This document shows positions 45,701-55,776 of a stretch of 64,000 bases of DNA, piece by piece. The position numbers and the translations under genes are program-made. Under the pieces are notes generated by a model that ran no database searches, was not told the DNA's origin, and saw only the letters and a list, made by a program, of their open reading frames with translations. The stretch covers positions 15,823,604-15,887,603 of the forward strand of contig CM075940.1 of assembly GCA_038030265.1 (NCBI GenBank). The letters run 5' to 3'. The stretch comes from Corythucha ciliata (taxonomy: Eukaryota > Arthropoda > Insecta > Hemiptera > Tingidae). The stretch's first letter is position 1, and each line of letters begins with the position of its first letter.

Positions 45701-46455
45701 GCTGTTCAAACGAGGCGGTTTCGCCGCGCGATTTGGGCTGTTCAAACAAGGCGGTTCTACCGCGTGGTACGACGGCAGCGTCGTACCATGTACATGTACA
45801 TCCGATGTACATAGCGATGTACATCCCTACACTTCTCATCTTTCCTACTGCTCCTTCAATTTTTTTTTTTTTTTTCCGTTTATTACTCAGTGACGCGACA
45901 AAAGGAGGAAAACATTTTTGCGCCGTAAGTTGTGGACTTGTGGATTCCCTGCAAGAGTGTGGATACCCTGCAGAAGAGTGTGGGTTCATCAGTAAAACGA
46001 GGCCAGAGATGAAAAGAGAAGTTTGAAATTTTTTAGGCACATTCCTCCTCCGTACACAACTTGTACATACTGACTGAAAAAAGACAAAGCTCCGTAATAA
46101 AATTTATCGGTAGCCAGTTCAAACAAAACAATTGCAGAAAATATAGATCTGAATCCTCCGTGGCAACCCCCCCCCCCCCTTGTAAGGACATGCAGGCAAT
46201 GTTCTCCTTTGAAGCGGTGCCGCTGCCGCGCCGCTCCGTTTGATCACTCATGTATAGTTCTATGTGTTTTCCTTCAAAGCGGCACTGCTGCCGCTTTTTA
46301 AAACCGCCTCAAAACGCGGCAGACATTTCTGCCGCCGCGGTTGCCGCGCCGCCACCGCCTTGTCTGAACAGACCCATTCATTCTTGTGTGTTCTTTCTCC
46401 CCTCGCGATAATCTTTAGCGGTCAGCCGCGCGGCAAACCGCCTTGTTTGAACAGC
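45701..46455. mobile_element. Non-autonomous element with about 30-bp terminal inverted repeats
   Basis: Left end GCTGTTCAAACGAGGCGGTT (45701) and right end AACCGCCTTGTTTGAACAGC (46455); about 28 of 30 bases pair including the following GCCGCGCG. A second, inner copy of the end word begins at about 45738. CCTAA occurs just outside both ends (45693-45697 and 46457-46461) but the exact target duplication is not resolved. Interior: a 9-bp hairpin TGGTACGAC...GTCGTACCA (45765-45788), GATGTACAT repeats and GCGGC-rich stretches. No transposase. Confidence 0.72.
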
Positions 46456-48700
46456 GCCTAACACACCTGATTTTTAAAAAACTTTGCTTTTTCTCAACCC
46501 CGTCCCTCTCCACTTGTGTTGTGTTAAGGCAATGTTCTTTGTTTAGGCTCCTACTTTTAGAATCTACCACTCTCATCTGCTTTCTGATAGCGCGTTTTAT
46601 CAGCTGTAATGAGCAATCCAGTTTACTTATAAATATCGTTGCTGAATAACCTTTTTATATCAGATTTAGCGAGTCTACGTAATAGTAGACCGTACCCACT
46701 TCTTGTCAATTTATGTTGTGCTGTATAATATTTATTCGGTTTCCTTAAGAATCCTTTCTTGCTAGGGCGCATTACAGATATACTCACCCCTTAAAGGGTT
46801 AGGATCATTAAAGTAACATGCATTCCCTTCAACATTATAGTACGGAGAGGGGAACAGAAGTTTAGGAAGCTTTAGAAAATCCTCATACCTTTTCTCTATG
46901 GATGTAAGACATGCGCGTCATATAGCGGGAAGGACATCGGATAACGTTGTGGAGGGGCGGGGGACTCAAGGGGTTTGCGAGGATCCGCTTTTGTATTAAT
47001 ATTAAGAGAAGCTACTGAATAGGGGAAGGGTGGACGCCTTAAAGAATATGAAAGGGTATATACCTTTTGTTTAATGGGTGACCCCAGGCTGTGACGTCAC
47101 CGATAGTCTCCATCCCAAGGAAAATGCTCCATCTAATTTGGCTTTCTAGTTTCAAGCTCAAGACGTTTTTGAATGTTGTTGAGGTAGTGGGGAGGGTACA
47201 TTGTTAAAACCGTGAACTCATCTTTGAAGCGTCTCTTCAATGACTGAAAAATTTTCACGGAGAACAATTGCCCTGTACCCCAGAGTGTTCTCTCTTTTTT
47301 AACTGGTTGTTAAAGGTTTGATCCTTTCTTCGTTTTTTCCTCTTTTTCCCTTTTTCTTTTTTCCTTTTTTTTTTCTTTTTCAAATATTCTCATTGCGTAT
47401 GAGCATAGTTATGTATAGTGCGCGTGTGGAGGGGAAAAGACGCAAGCGTATTCTACAAAACAAACCCCGCCTACACTTCTTCCATCGATCCTCTTCTCAT
47501 CCTATCCTACGCAACACACCCTTTTACTTCTATACTTTCAAGGCTTTTCTAATTTTCCTAACCCAATTACCCCGTTTTTTCCATCTTCTTCTTATTCTTC
47601 TTCTTCTCCTTTTTTTCATTTTTCTTCATCTTTTTCCCTCACAAGTTCACCTTTCATGAGTCTTCATGGAGTCCTTAAGGCGTTTTCTACTGATTTTTAG
47701 CTCACTGATAATTTTTGGTATTAACTTTGTATTCTGATATCTTGTATTTGTTTGTAGGGATTATGACTTGAATTGGGTGAAAAATCAAATCTCTTAGAAT
47801 CCTCTAGGTGTAATAAAATAATCGGCCCGTGGTTTAAGGTTTCGTTTAATCAACAGTTTCCTTCTCAGATTGTAAACAATCTCAGTTGATCACACCCCCA
47901 CCACTGTTCACTTGAGGCGGAATAAAAAAAAATCCTACTCCATGGGTCTAAGAATTATGTACTCAAGGCTTTTAATGGATTATGTACATTGTGTCTCGTT
48001 AGTGTATAGAGTAAAGAGGTGGAGTGCTGTTTTCCATTGCTTCAAAACCCACTTCAGAATGGAAGAAAAGAGAATGCAAAGCTCGTAGGGCCTTATCAGG
48101 TTGACTGTTAATACCAGAAGGGGTTTCTTTCAACAGTGGGGAAGCAGGAGGGGTATGTTCGAAAGCTTATGCCAAGCTACACTCTCAAATAAAATAGAAG
48201 TCTATTCCTAATTGATTAGAATTCACTCTTGACGCGTTGAAGATCGCTGACTTAGCTCTTTGACGGGTAAACGACTTCCTAATATTTTAGGGTAAAGTGG
48301 TTTTCTTGGCATGTGAGAGAGATCGTCCCTTCCTTCCTAGATGTTCGATTTTGTCACATTAATTTGAAGGGCCCCTGCCATGACAATACGCTTGAAATCA
48401 AATTGTTGGGTGCTGTGGTTATCAATTTAAGCAATCACTAAACTACGGTAGCATTAGCTCCGTTTGTTTGTCAGTCCCGGACTACTCTGAGAGTCTGAGC
48501 AGCACGAGATTTCGTAACCTCGCGGGTTACCCTGTGGAATAACGCGAAAAAAATGATGAAAATGTTAGTACTTTCAGTGCTGTTAGTGCAGCTCCGGACG
48601 ACAAACGAACAGTGCAGATAAATACTGGTAGGATAAATGAACCTGTTTGGAGAAATTGATGCCGGCGCCCAAAGAATAGAGTGAAATGCACCGCTTAAAT
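46456..48700. other. No gene recognised
   Basis: Includes a T/C-rich low-complexity stretch (about 47318-47659), whose open frame is compositional. GTGACGTCAC near 47093 resembles a CRE site but has no gene beside it. Confidence 0.5.
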
Positions 48701-49930
48701 GTTTTTTTGTTTTTTTGTTTTTTTGGCTTTGCGAACAAGTGCATTAGCCATTTATTCTCATTAAATTTATTATTTATTTATTTTTTCTAATTTATTTATT
48801 TTTAATTTGATTTTGGTAGAGGTTTGGAGTATTTATTTTAATTTTAAGAATATTATTTATAAGTTTAGCAGTTTATTCAGATTAGTGATCTCGCCTCCTT
48901 TATACATGTGAGTAGAGCCCTTGTGACATTCACTGTCTCCCCCGGATTTTCTAGTAAATGGGGTAAGTAGAATGGCCTTATTATGTTTTCTTTTGTGATT
49001 TCATCCGTCATTTTCTTTCTTTGTTCGTGGAATTGCTGACATTCCAGTATTGCATGTGTAGGTGTGTTGATGGGGCCGTCTGACCGCCACTGGGGCCGCG
49101 GGACGCAGCCACCAGCGAATCCTCTCTCGCAGATATTGCAGTCTGGAATGACCAAGTCGAACCCTCGTAGTGGTGATCACCTCTTCGCGACTCAGTTGGG
49201 TTTCTCTGTACCATGGGACTTGTCTTAGTCCAGGTTGGATGACAGCATATTTTCTTCCTCTTGTCTTTTGTGAGTTCTTCCAATCAACTTCCCATTTCTT
49301 AACCAGTTCTGTGTAATGATTTACCTTTAAATCATTATCCGTTAGGCTATTTAGGAACATTGCCAATTTTGCGTATTTGTCAGCTTCCTCGTTGCCTTCC
49401 ATGCTAGAGTGTCCTTTGATCTACAGCATGAAAACTTGGTATCCACTCTTTTTCATATGGCTTAATTCTCGCATCATTTGGTATTCTAGCCAGTTAATTT
49501 GTTTTCTAGGAGTTCTCATTTTCTCCAGGGGATAGCGACCATCGGTGAGTATCAAATATTGTAGTTCTTTATTGTTCACTACTGCCGATACGTATTTTAT
49601 AGCCCTCCACAGGGCCACCATTTCAGCATTAAAGATGGAGCATCTAGAGTCCAGCATATACATCTCCTTCGATTTCGTCTCTTTGTCATAAATGGCGCAT
49701 CCCACACCAATAAGAGACTTGGATCCATCAGCATAGACTTCATATCTTCACGGGTAAGTTTCAGTTATCGCTCTTTCTATCGACTTTTTGTTTACATAAT
49801 CTGGAAGTCCTTTGTCCTAAGAACAAGTTCGCAAGTTTATTTGTGTATTGATTTGGAGAGTCGAGCCATAGGGAAGAAGATAGTAAGGATCTTTAGGTGT
49901 ATGGTGCTGCATTATTTCCACTTAAATGTT
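48701..49930 (-). mobile_element. 3' end of a decayed non-LTR retrotransposon (RNase H and C-terminal zinc motif)
   Basis: Minus strand, 5'-truncated. The RNase H domain runs from about 49755 to 49360: YADGSK (first Asp), SIFNAEMVAL (Glu), ILTDGR (second Asp) and IKGHSSMEGNEEADKYAK (His and last Asp) are all present. It is followed by TRVRLGHS and a tail C-x2-C...H-x4-C (CNICERG...THAILECQQF), ending in TGA at about 48877. Breaks: TGA in TYP*RYEVYADGS, TAG in FML*IKGHS (both probably former Trp), a frameshift near 49145 between RLGHS and the CNICERG segment, and another near 49820. The 3' UTR is AT-rich and ends in three AAAAAAAC repeats (48701-48725), a simple-repeat tail as in I/Jockey-superfamily elements. 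Reverse transcriptase is absent. Clade not assigned. Confidence 0.85.
48877..49755 (-). pseudogene. RNase H plus C-terminal region of the pol gene, disrupted
   Basis: All four RNase H acidic positions and the GH-x-x-x-EGNE-x-AD signature are visible, so decay is recent enough for the reading frame to be followed by eye. Two in-frame stops and at least one frameshift prevent a full product. RNase H degraded the RNA strand during target-primed reverse transcription; the Cys-His tail is of the kind thought to bind nucleic acid. Confidence 0.82.
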
Positions 49931-51188
49931 AAGGGTAACAGTTTCTAGCTCACCTTCAAATATCGCCTGCTAGGTTGTCTGGGCCAAACTAAAAAAAAAT
50001 AAAAAGTGAGCTCAACGGAACCCACGCTTGATGCCCATCTTTTCCCCTTCTGATTCTGGGAAGCCGGTTCTTTCCATTTGTTTGAATCTCTTGACTTGTC
50101 AGGCAAGTGTTGCTCCATGCTCTGACCTTTTTTGAAGACTGTGTGAGAAAGGGCGTCCTTCTTAGTTTTTATTTCTGTTTTTTTTTTTTTTGTTTTTTTT
50201 TTTCTAAAGAAAGTAGTTCCCTCCGGTGACGTTGCTGCTAAAGAGGGTTGAACATTTTCGCGGACTCGCAGCTCCGCGCAGTCCATAACAACTAACTTAA
50301 TTAATTTCATGTGATGTTGATCGTGTCAAAATTGAGTACAGTTGATTGCGGACTCTACAGTTGGTTTTGCTCGCCATCATATCGTACATGAGGGGGGTGG
50401 GGTTGAAAATGAAAGTGTACGGGGTGATGAAGGGGGGGCTAAAAGCCCCAAGACAACATGCTGACACGTACACTGGCCACTGGCTCTTTTCACTGCACCT
50501 CTCATCCCCTTGACTCTTCACAATTATTAATTCAACAACGGGTGAATGCTGGGGTGTAGGGGAGACAAGTTTTCAGGTTAAAATCGTTCGCACGCCTTTT
50601 GTAGTTTGCCGATTGTTTTATTATTCTTGTCTAAATGAGCCTCAAAATGTGCTAGTGACTATTAATTATTCTACGATTAATTAATGCTTTGGGAAAGGAG
50701 GGGTGGTTGCAGATTATAATGAAGGTCGCTAGTATCCTCCCGCCGCCGCGCCGTCCTTTATTTTCCAGTGCCTCCAAAATACTGAACTCGGTAAAATACA
50801 CGGACTCAATCTAACATTCAAGCCAATTAAATCTGTTCCCAATTAGTGCGTTTTCAGAATGATAAAAACTAAAAACGCTTATGAACACGATGGCAGACTG
50901 TGAGTGCTTATTATCGTGTTCCCTTGAATAAATTTAATTCATTGACTGCTAATAAAACACCCATTTCTTAATGCGTCGAGGCTATAAGTAATAGGATGAG
51001 TTCTCACTTCGTTCGTTGAGGTCTCTAGAGCAGTATTTGCCCTATACTGAATCCGAGTGATGAAGAACGACCGATTTCGTGGTAAATGTAAAACATGGTC
51101 ACAGTTTTTCAAACAGAGGGCTATAGGTTGCCGCTGAGAAAAGCCGGCCTTGTCTTCTGGCGTTCTGGCAAATATATCGCAATGCACA
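49931..51188. other. No gene recognised
   Basis: T-rich tract near 50180. The minus-strand open frame 50310-49945 is Lys/Ser-rich across low-complexity sequence and has no domain. It may be element sequence older than the adjacent retrotransposon. Confidence 0.45.
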
Positions 51189-51190
51189 TA

Positions 51191-51706
51191 GTCCGGGAGC
51201 CCCACCGTATGAAAAAACCGGGTCATTTAATCGTGTCTGGCACCTGCACAAGACATTTTCTATGGTCTAGGAGATGATACTTCTGAGATCGCCAGACATT
51301 TTCCGTGGGACAGGGGCTCACAACAGAGCTAGCTGTTGGCAAACACACCTTTGTGCTGCTCGAAAACGGCTGGCAAGTTTAAAAATATGGTCTTCCCAAA
51401 CAAACTAGAAAGCCACCACCGCCATTCCGATTTCGAATGAAACCCTGGCTACTAGTCAGCCTCGAAATTTCATATTATCTAAAGCTCGCTGACGGTGCTA
51501 TCTACAATCAAATTGGATGGCAATGTTGGTTTCGTAAACGACTTTTTACTCTGCACCCAAAGGTGTGTTGTCAACAGCTAGCTCTGCTGTGAGCCCCAGT
51601 CACACGGAAAATGTCTGGCGATCTCAGAAGTGTCATCTCCTAGACCTGGTGCTGGTGCCAGACACGATCAAATGACCCGGATTGTTGATACTGTGGGCTC
51701 CCGGAC
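51191..51706. mobile_element. 516-bp foldback element with TA target duplication
   Basis: Arms 51191-51354 and 51556-51706 run from the very ends (GTCCGGGAGCCC / GGGCTCCCGGAC) inward. They share GGGTCATTTAATCGTGTCTG (one change), TTCTGAGATCGCCAGACATT, and GGGGCTCACA-CAGAGCTAGC. The left arm carries a ~13-bp insertion. The ~200-bp centre is unique and non-coding. TA flanks both ends (51189-51190 and 51707-51708), the Tc1/mariner-type target site, so I infer a mariner-mobilised MITE. Confidence 0.82.
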
Positions 51707-51708
51707 TA

Positions 51709-54398
51709 ATAGGCTTCCAATGGGCCTAATGAGTGTCAAGTGGTAAAATTTCAAGTTTTGTGTTAAATTAATCAGTTCCTATAGACTCCTTTTGTCTGTG
51801 TTCAGGCCTGAAATTCAATTATTTATCCCGAGAAATAGGTTTTGTGGTCAAATTCCCATTGTTGTGTTACGTATTTGAGTGCAATAATACTCACTTTCTA
51901 TACGTGTGGGTTTTGAGTTTAATAAGTAGCTTCCCCGTTTAAGGCACATACTTTTTCTTCAGTTTTTAGGGACATTGATATGGATGTAAATGTCTTTACT
52001 AATGCTTAAGTAAACATCTTGTAGTTTTTTCGTACCTAGTCCTTAAAACCGGAGAGGTCAAAGCCTCTTCAAACTTAAAGAAAAAAAAAAAAAAAGGTTG
52101 ACGAAAAAATCCCTTCTTCGGTAATCCGCCTGGGCTTAAAAGGGTGGCGACCGAAGCATTAAGAAGTAGTTTAATCAACTGTGCCAACACCGTTTAAAAC
52201 TGGGAGGCCATTTGATCACTTCATCTCGGATTACCTTCAACTTCCCGGACTAATTAACAAACGTCGGGGGAGACATCATTTTATATACGCCCGCGACGGA
52301 ACACATTACTATAATGGACCTCGCAAGATGAAGAGTGTGAGGTTGGCGGGACGGGGAATGTATGTCCAGTGAAGGAGAGACGGTCAATATTGAACATCTT
52401 AATGTAAATTAGAAGGTCGAAAGGATTCCGAGGCGTTGACGGTGGACATCCTTCCCACTCTCCGCCCTGATATTCTGTGGACTGCTTGCCGATGAATTAA
52501 CTGGTCGGCGGCGATGAATTCAACAGCTTTTGAATGCAAGGCTTCTATAGGGCTATATTATCCACCAGCGTGACTCTCGGACTTTGCGTGGTTTTGCTGA
52601 TGGAAATAGCGGACTCGGGCATTGTTAGAAGTTCATGAAGGGAAAGCTGTTAGGGGTCAGAGAGGAAGTCAGAAGTCCATCGAATCTCTCTCCCTCACTC
52701 CCACTCTCTCCTTACTCACACGTTCTCACTCTCTCTCTCTCTGCGTAACAGTCCCGGGTTCTCTAGGAGTAAATAACAGTAATATTTCATAAGGGAATAG
52801 GACGGAGGTTACCCGGCTGTCCTAGCCATACGTAAGAGGGAGTTATTAGGTAAAGTTTGACTCTGCCAAACAAAACCTATTAGTAACAAAAACAAGGAGA
52901 GAAGCACAACAGTTTCTGGCAGGCCCAGGATACTCTGGGCAAAGTTAAGTTGGCCGGGAGCTCTAACTAAAGAGCCTCTTACCACACCCTTTGTCTAATG
53001 CCACATCCCAGCGTTTCTCTTGTTTCAGAAATTAAGGGGGAAAACTTCTACTTCACCGTCTGAGCTTCATATATCGCTTCTTTGTTTGAATTAATTCCTT
53101 TCTGGGCAACTTAACTTTAAAGAAGATTAATGCAAATTCGTGTTTCCCTGCAAGCTTGTACCTTCACAGACTGGCTCGAAAATCTTAATTTCGCTTCTCC
53201 ACCTATTTAATTTATTTAATTTCCTCATCTTCGAATCAGCCAATTTATTTATACAAGGAATTTTCATTCTAATTAGACCCTCCTTTTTTTCACTCCTTTC
53301 CTTTTAAGCTTCAGGGTAGGGATTTTCTCTTAAAAATACACACTGTAATTGCTTACTCTTTTTAGAGAGAAGCCCATGTGTACCAGTGTGCGAAATGAGA
53401 GAGAAAGTATGATTGAGTGGGGCTTGGCATAGGCGAGGGAAGGAGAAGGTGAGAGTGTGTGAGTGTATGGAGAGAGGGTCACGAAAAACAAAGATGTGGT
53501 TTCCTCTACCCGCGTCATTTGCTCTTTCTCTCTTTTCTACGCCCCTTTAACAAATTCTTTAACTCACTAACTCTGTTAATTACTTTGACTTAATGCCTTA
53601 ATCGTGAATTCGAATTTTAAAAAATGTGTTTTTCAAATTAGACGCAAACCCAACTTGGTGCAACAGGTAGAGCAGTAGAAAAAGAGCTTTTGTGTTGTTT
53701 ATCTTGTCAATTTGACTTAATCTTGCTCTCCCCTCTCCACGATAGTTTATTTATTTATTTTTCTTGGCCCTCTCTTCACGCTATAAAACTGAAATGTAAT
53801 CGATTCGCCCATGGAGTATACATATAACGACGGACGAAGGTGACGGGTGAGAAAGAGGTACCTCCCAAGGAAACGAAGGACCGGAGGAGAATCTATTGAT
53901 TGGTCGTGGAGATGGAAGCGGAGGGTTTGGCGGCATAAGAAATTGGCCCCGGCTAGGTTTCTCACTCCTCTTGTTGGAGGGAGTAAGACTATCGACCGGA
54001 GGCGGCAAGGCAAGATTAATCGTCTCCTCTCTCTGCCGCCTCCCACTTCCCTTTTCTGGCCAAGGGCCTACAAGTAGAATTAATTCTAAGGTTCTCCCTC
54101 AGGCCCGAGCGCCTGCTTCCAAGGAAACCGTCGGTCGATATTCCTTGAACCCCCAATACACCGACCCTTGCAAAATCCCCCCCCCCCTCGGTAGCCGCTA
54201 ATACCGTCTCACCGTTTTCCATAGCTCTGGACAGGAGACTCATCTTCATCTTCTTGTTATGCTTCGAAGAATAAAAAACCAGGGCATTTTGAGTCTAATA
54301 TCGAGGTTCATTTCTTCCTCCAAACTTTAAAAAATTCACATCATTCGCGAGGCTCATCAACCTGATATTTTTGTACTTGTTGAGTTTATCATAAAAGG
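51709..54398. other. No gene recognised
   Basis: A-tract near 52080 and a CT microsatellite at about 52728-52742. An open stretch at 52181-52372 (+) is protein-like in composition but unrecognised. 53840-54250 is GC-richer with overlapping open frames on both strands and no domain. Confidence 0.45.
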
Positions 54399-54523
54399 TC
54401 CGTTCCATTGTTTCGCGTATATTTGAAGAAAATCATCTTAGTTCATTCTATGTTTCAAAATAAGTCTTAAGAGATCACTTGGTTTTCTAAACTAGTGCAG
54501 AACTAGCGAAACAATGGAACGGA
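54399..54523. mobile_element. 125-bp MITE with perfect 18-bp terminal inverted repeats
   Basis: TCCGTTCCATTGTTTCGC at 54399-54416 and its exact complement at 54506-54523. The interior is AT-rich and unpaired, so this is a TIR element and not a full palindrome. Flanks TAAAAG and CTAAAG are similar, but a target duplication is not certain. Confidence 0.75.
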
Positions 54524-55350
54524 GCTAAAGTTATCGTGCAGCAGACCCCACCCCCACCCCTTCTAACTCACAAACAAATCGGTAAACCTAGAAACATTGA
54601 GCTTATTTTCGCTATAAACATTTGGGCTTATGTATGTCTCGCATACTGAGGCGATTACTCGCCAGAAAGTTTAACCAGTGAGCATATATTTTGTCTTAGG
54701 GTGATAATGTCCAAAAAATGTGTAATTAGATAATGCGATAACTTTCCGTTGTTCTTTCTTGGCAATAAGAGGCTTTTTGTCCTGCTAGTTGTTAGTGCGA
54801 TAACTTTTATGAAGAAATGGTCCTGTATACGCCTTGATGACCGTGTCGAAATGCCGTATCTTCGTTGAAATTCATCGTTTTTCAGTTGTTACCTCTGACC
54901 GGGTTAACTAGCGCGAAGTACTGAGGAGTTGTTGTCTTCATTGAACCTCGAAAAAATAACCCTTAGTGAGAAAAGGGTCATGAACTGCTATTGGTTGCTC
55001 CAACTATCGAATTTTTGCCCCATAGTATGGGAAAGAGGGTGGTTTAGACGGAAATAAGGCGCTCGTATGGCCAACTTTGTTCGTACAAACTTTTAGGGTG
55101 GGTTAATTTGAGCTATTTGGCCTGACCCCCCCCCCCCCCCGGGACTGGTTGATTAACCTTCTTTTGATTTTTGATGTAAAAGGGAGACGAGAATAGGGAA
55201 TTCATTACCTCCCGATTTTTCTCTGCTTTCTTATTTTTGCAGACAGGTACACCCTTGCATCCGACAAGTGATTGCCCACCGCTTTCCCACCCCGGCCCGA
55301 TTTCCCGTGGTGTATTTTTGACGTCTGTTGACAATGCTGCCGTAACGACC
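54524..55350. other. No gene recognised
   Basis: Contains C15 immediately followed by GGG (55126-55143). Otherwise unremarkable. Confidence 0.5.
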
Positions 55351-55776
55351 CGTCTTGTCGCAGGATGCAAGAGACAACGCAGGACGCAAACCCAAGGCTG
55401 AAGAGTCTGCATAGACGCTTCAGGCCAGCTCTTGCGTCCAGCCTATCATATCGAGCCATGAGGGAAAGAGTTTATAAATTTTGCTTTTTTTTCAGATAAT
55501 AAGTTTAACCACTAGTTTTAAAGTTATAATGGACGAAAGTGTTGAAGCAGCTGTTGTGTTCAGTCTCTGATGTGCTTCCGCGATAGCATTAAAAAACAAA
55601 AAAAAGGAAAATAAAAGAGTGAAAAAGAGGAGAACTCGTGGTTGACGGGTTACAAAACCTATCGACTATCTGTTCGAAGAACACGTCTCCTAGGTCGAAA
55701 GCTATTGGTTGACGCAGGAACGAAGACGGTCGAAGTTGGAGTTGGTCCAACTCCTGCGTTGCGTCCTGCGACAGCG
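55351..55776. mobile_element. Possible inverted-repeat element with CGCAGGACGCAA motifs
   Basis: TGTCGCAGGATGCAA...CAACGCAGGACGCAA at about 55356-55389 faces TCCTGCGTTGCGTCCTGCGACAG at about 55752-55774. An 8-bp hairpin GGAGTTGG/CCAACTCC sits just inside the right arm. Ends are undefined; no coding capacity. Confidence 0.45.

Noticed and set aside
47318..47659. Phe/Leu-rich open frame resembling a membrane protein
   Set aside because: It is a direct consequence of a T/C-rich low-complexity tract.
49945..50310. 121-codon Lys/Ser-rich open frame next to the retrotransposon
   Set aside because: It passes through A/T homopolymer sequence and shows no gag or reverse-transcriptase motif.
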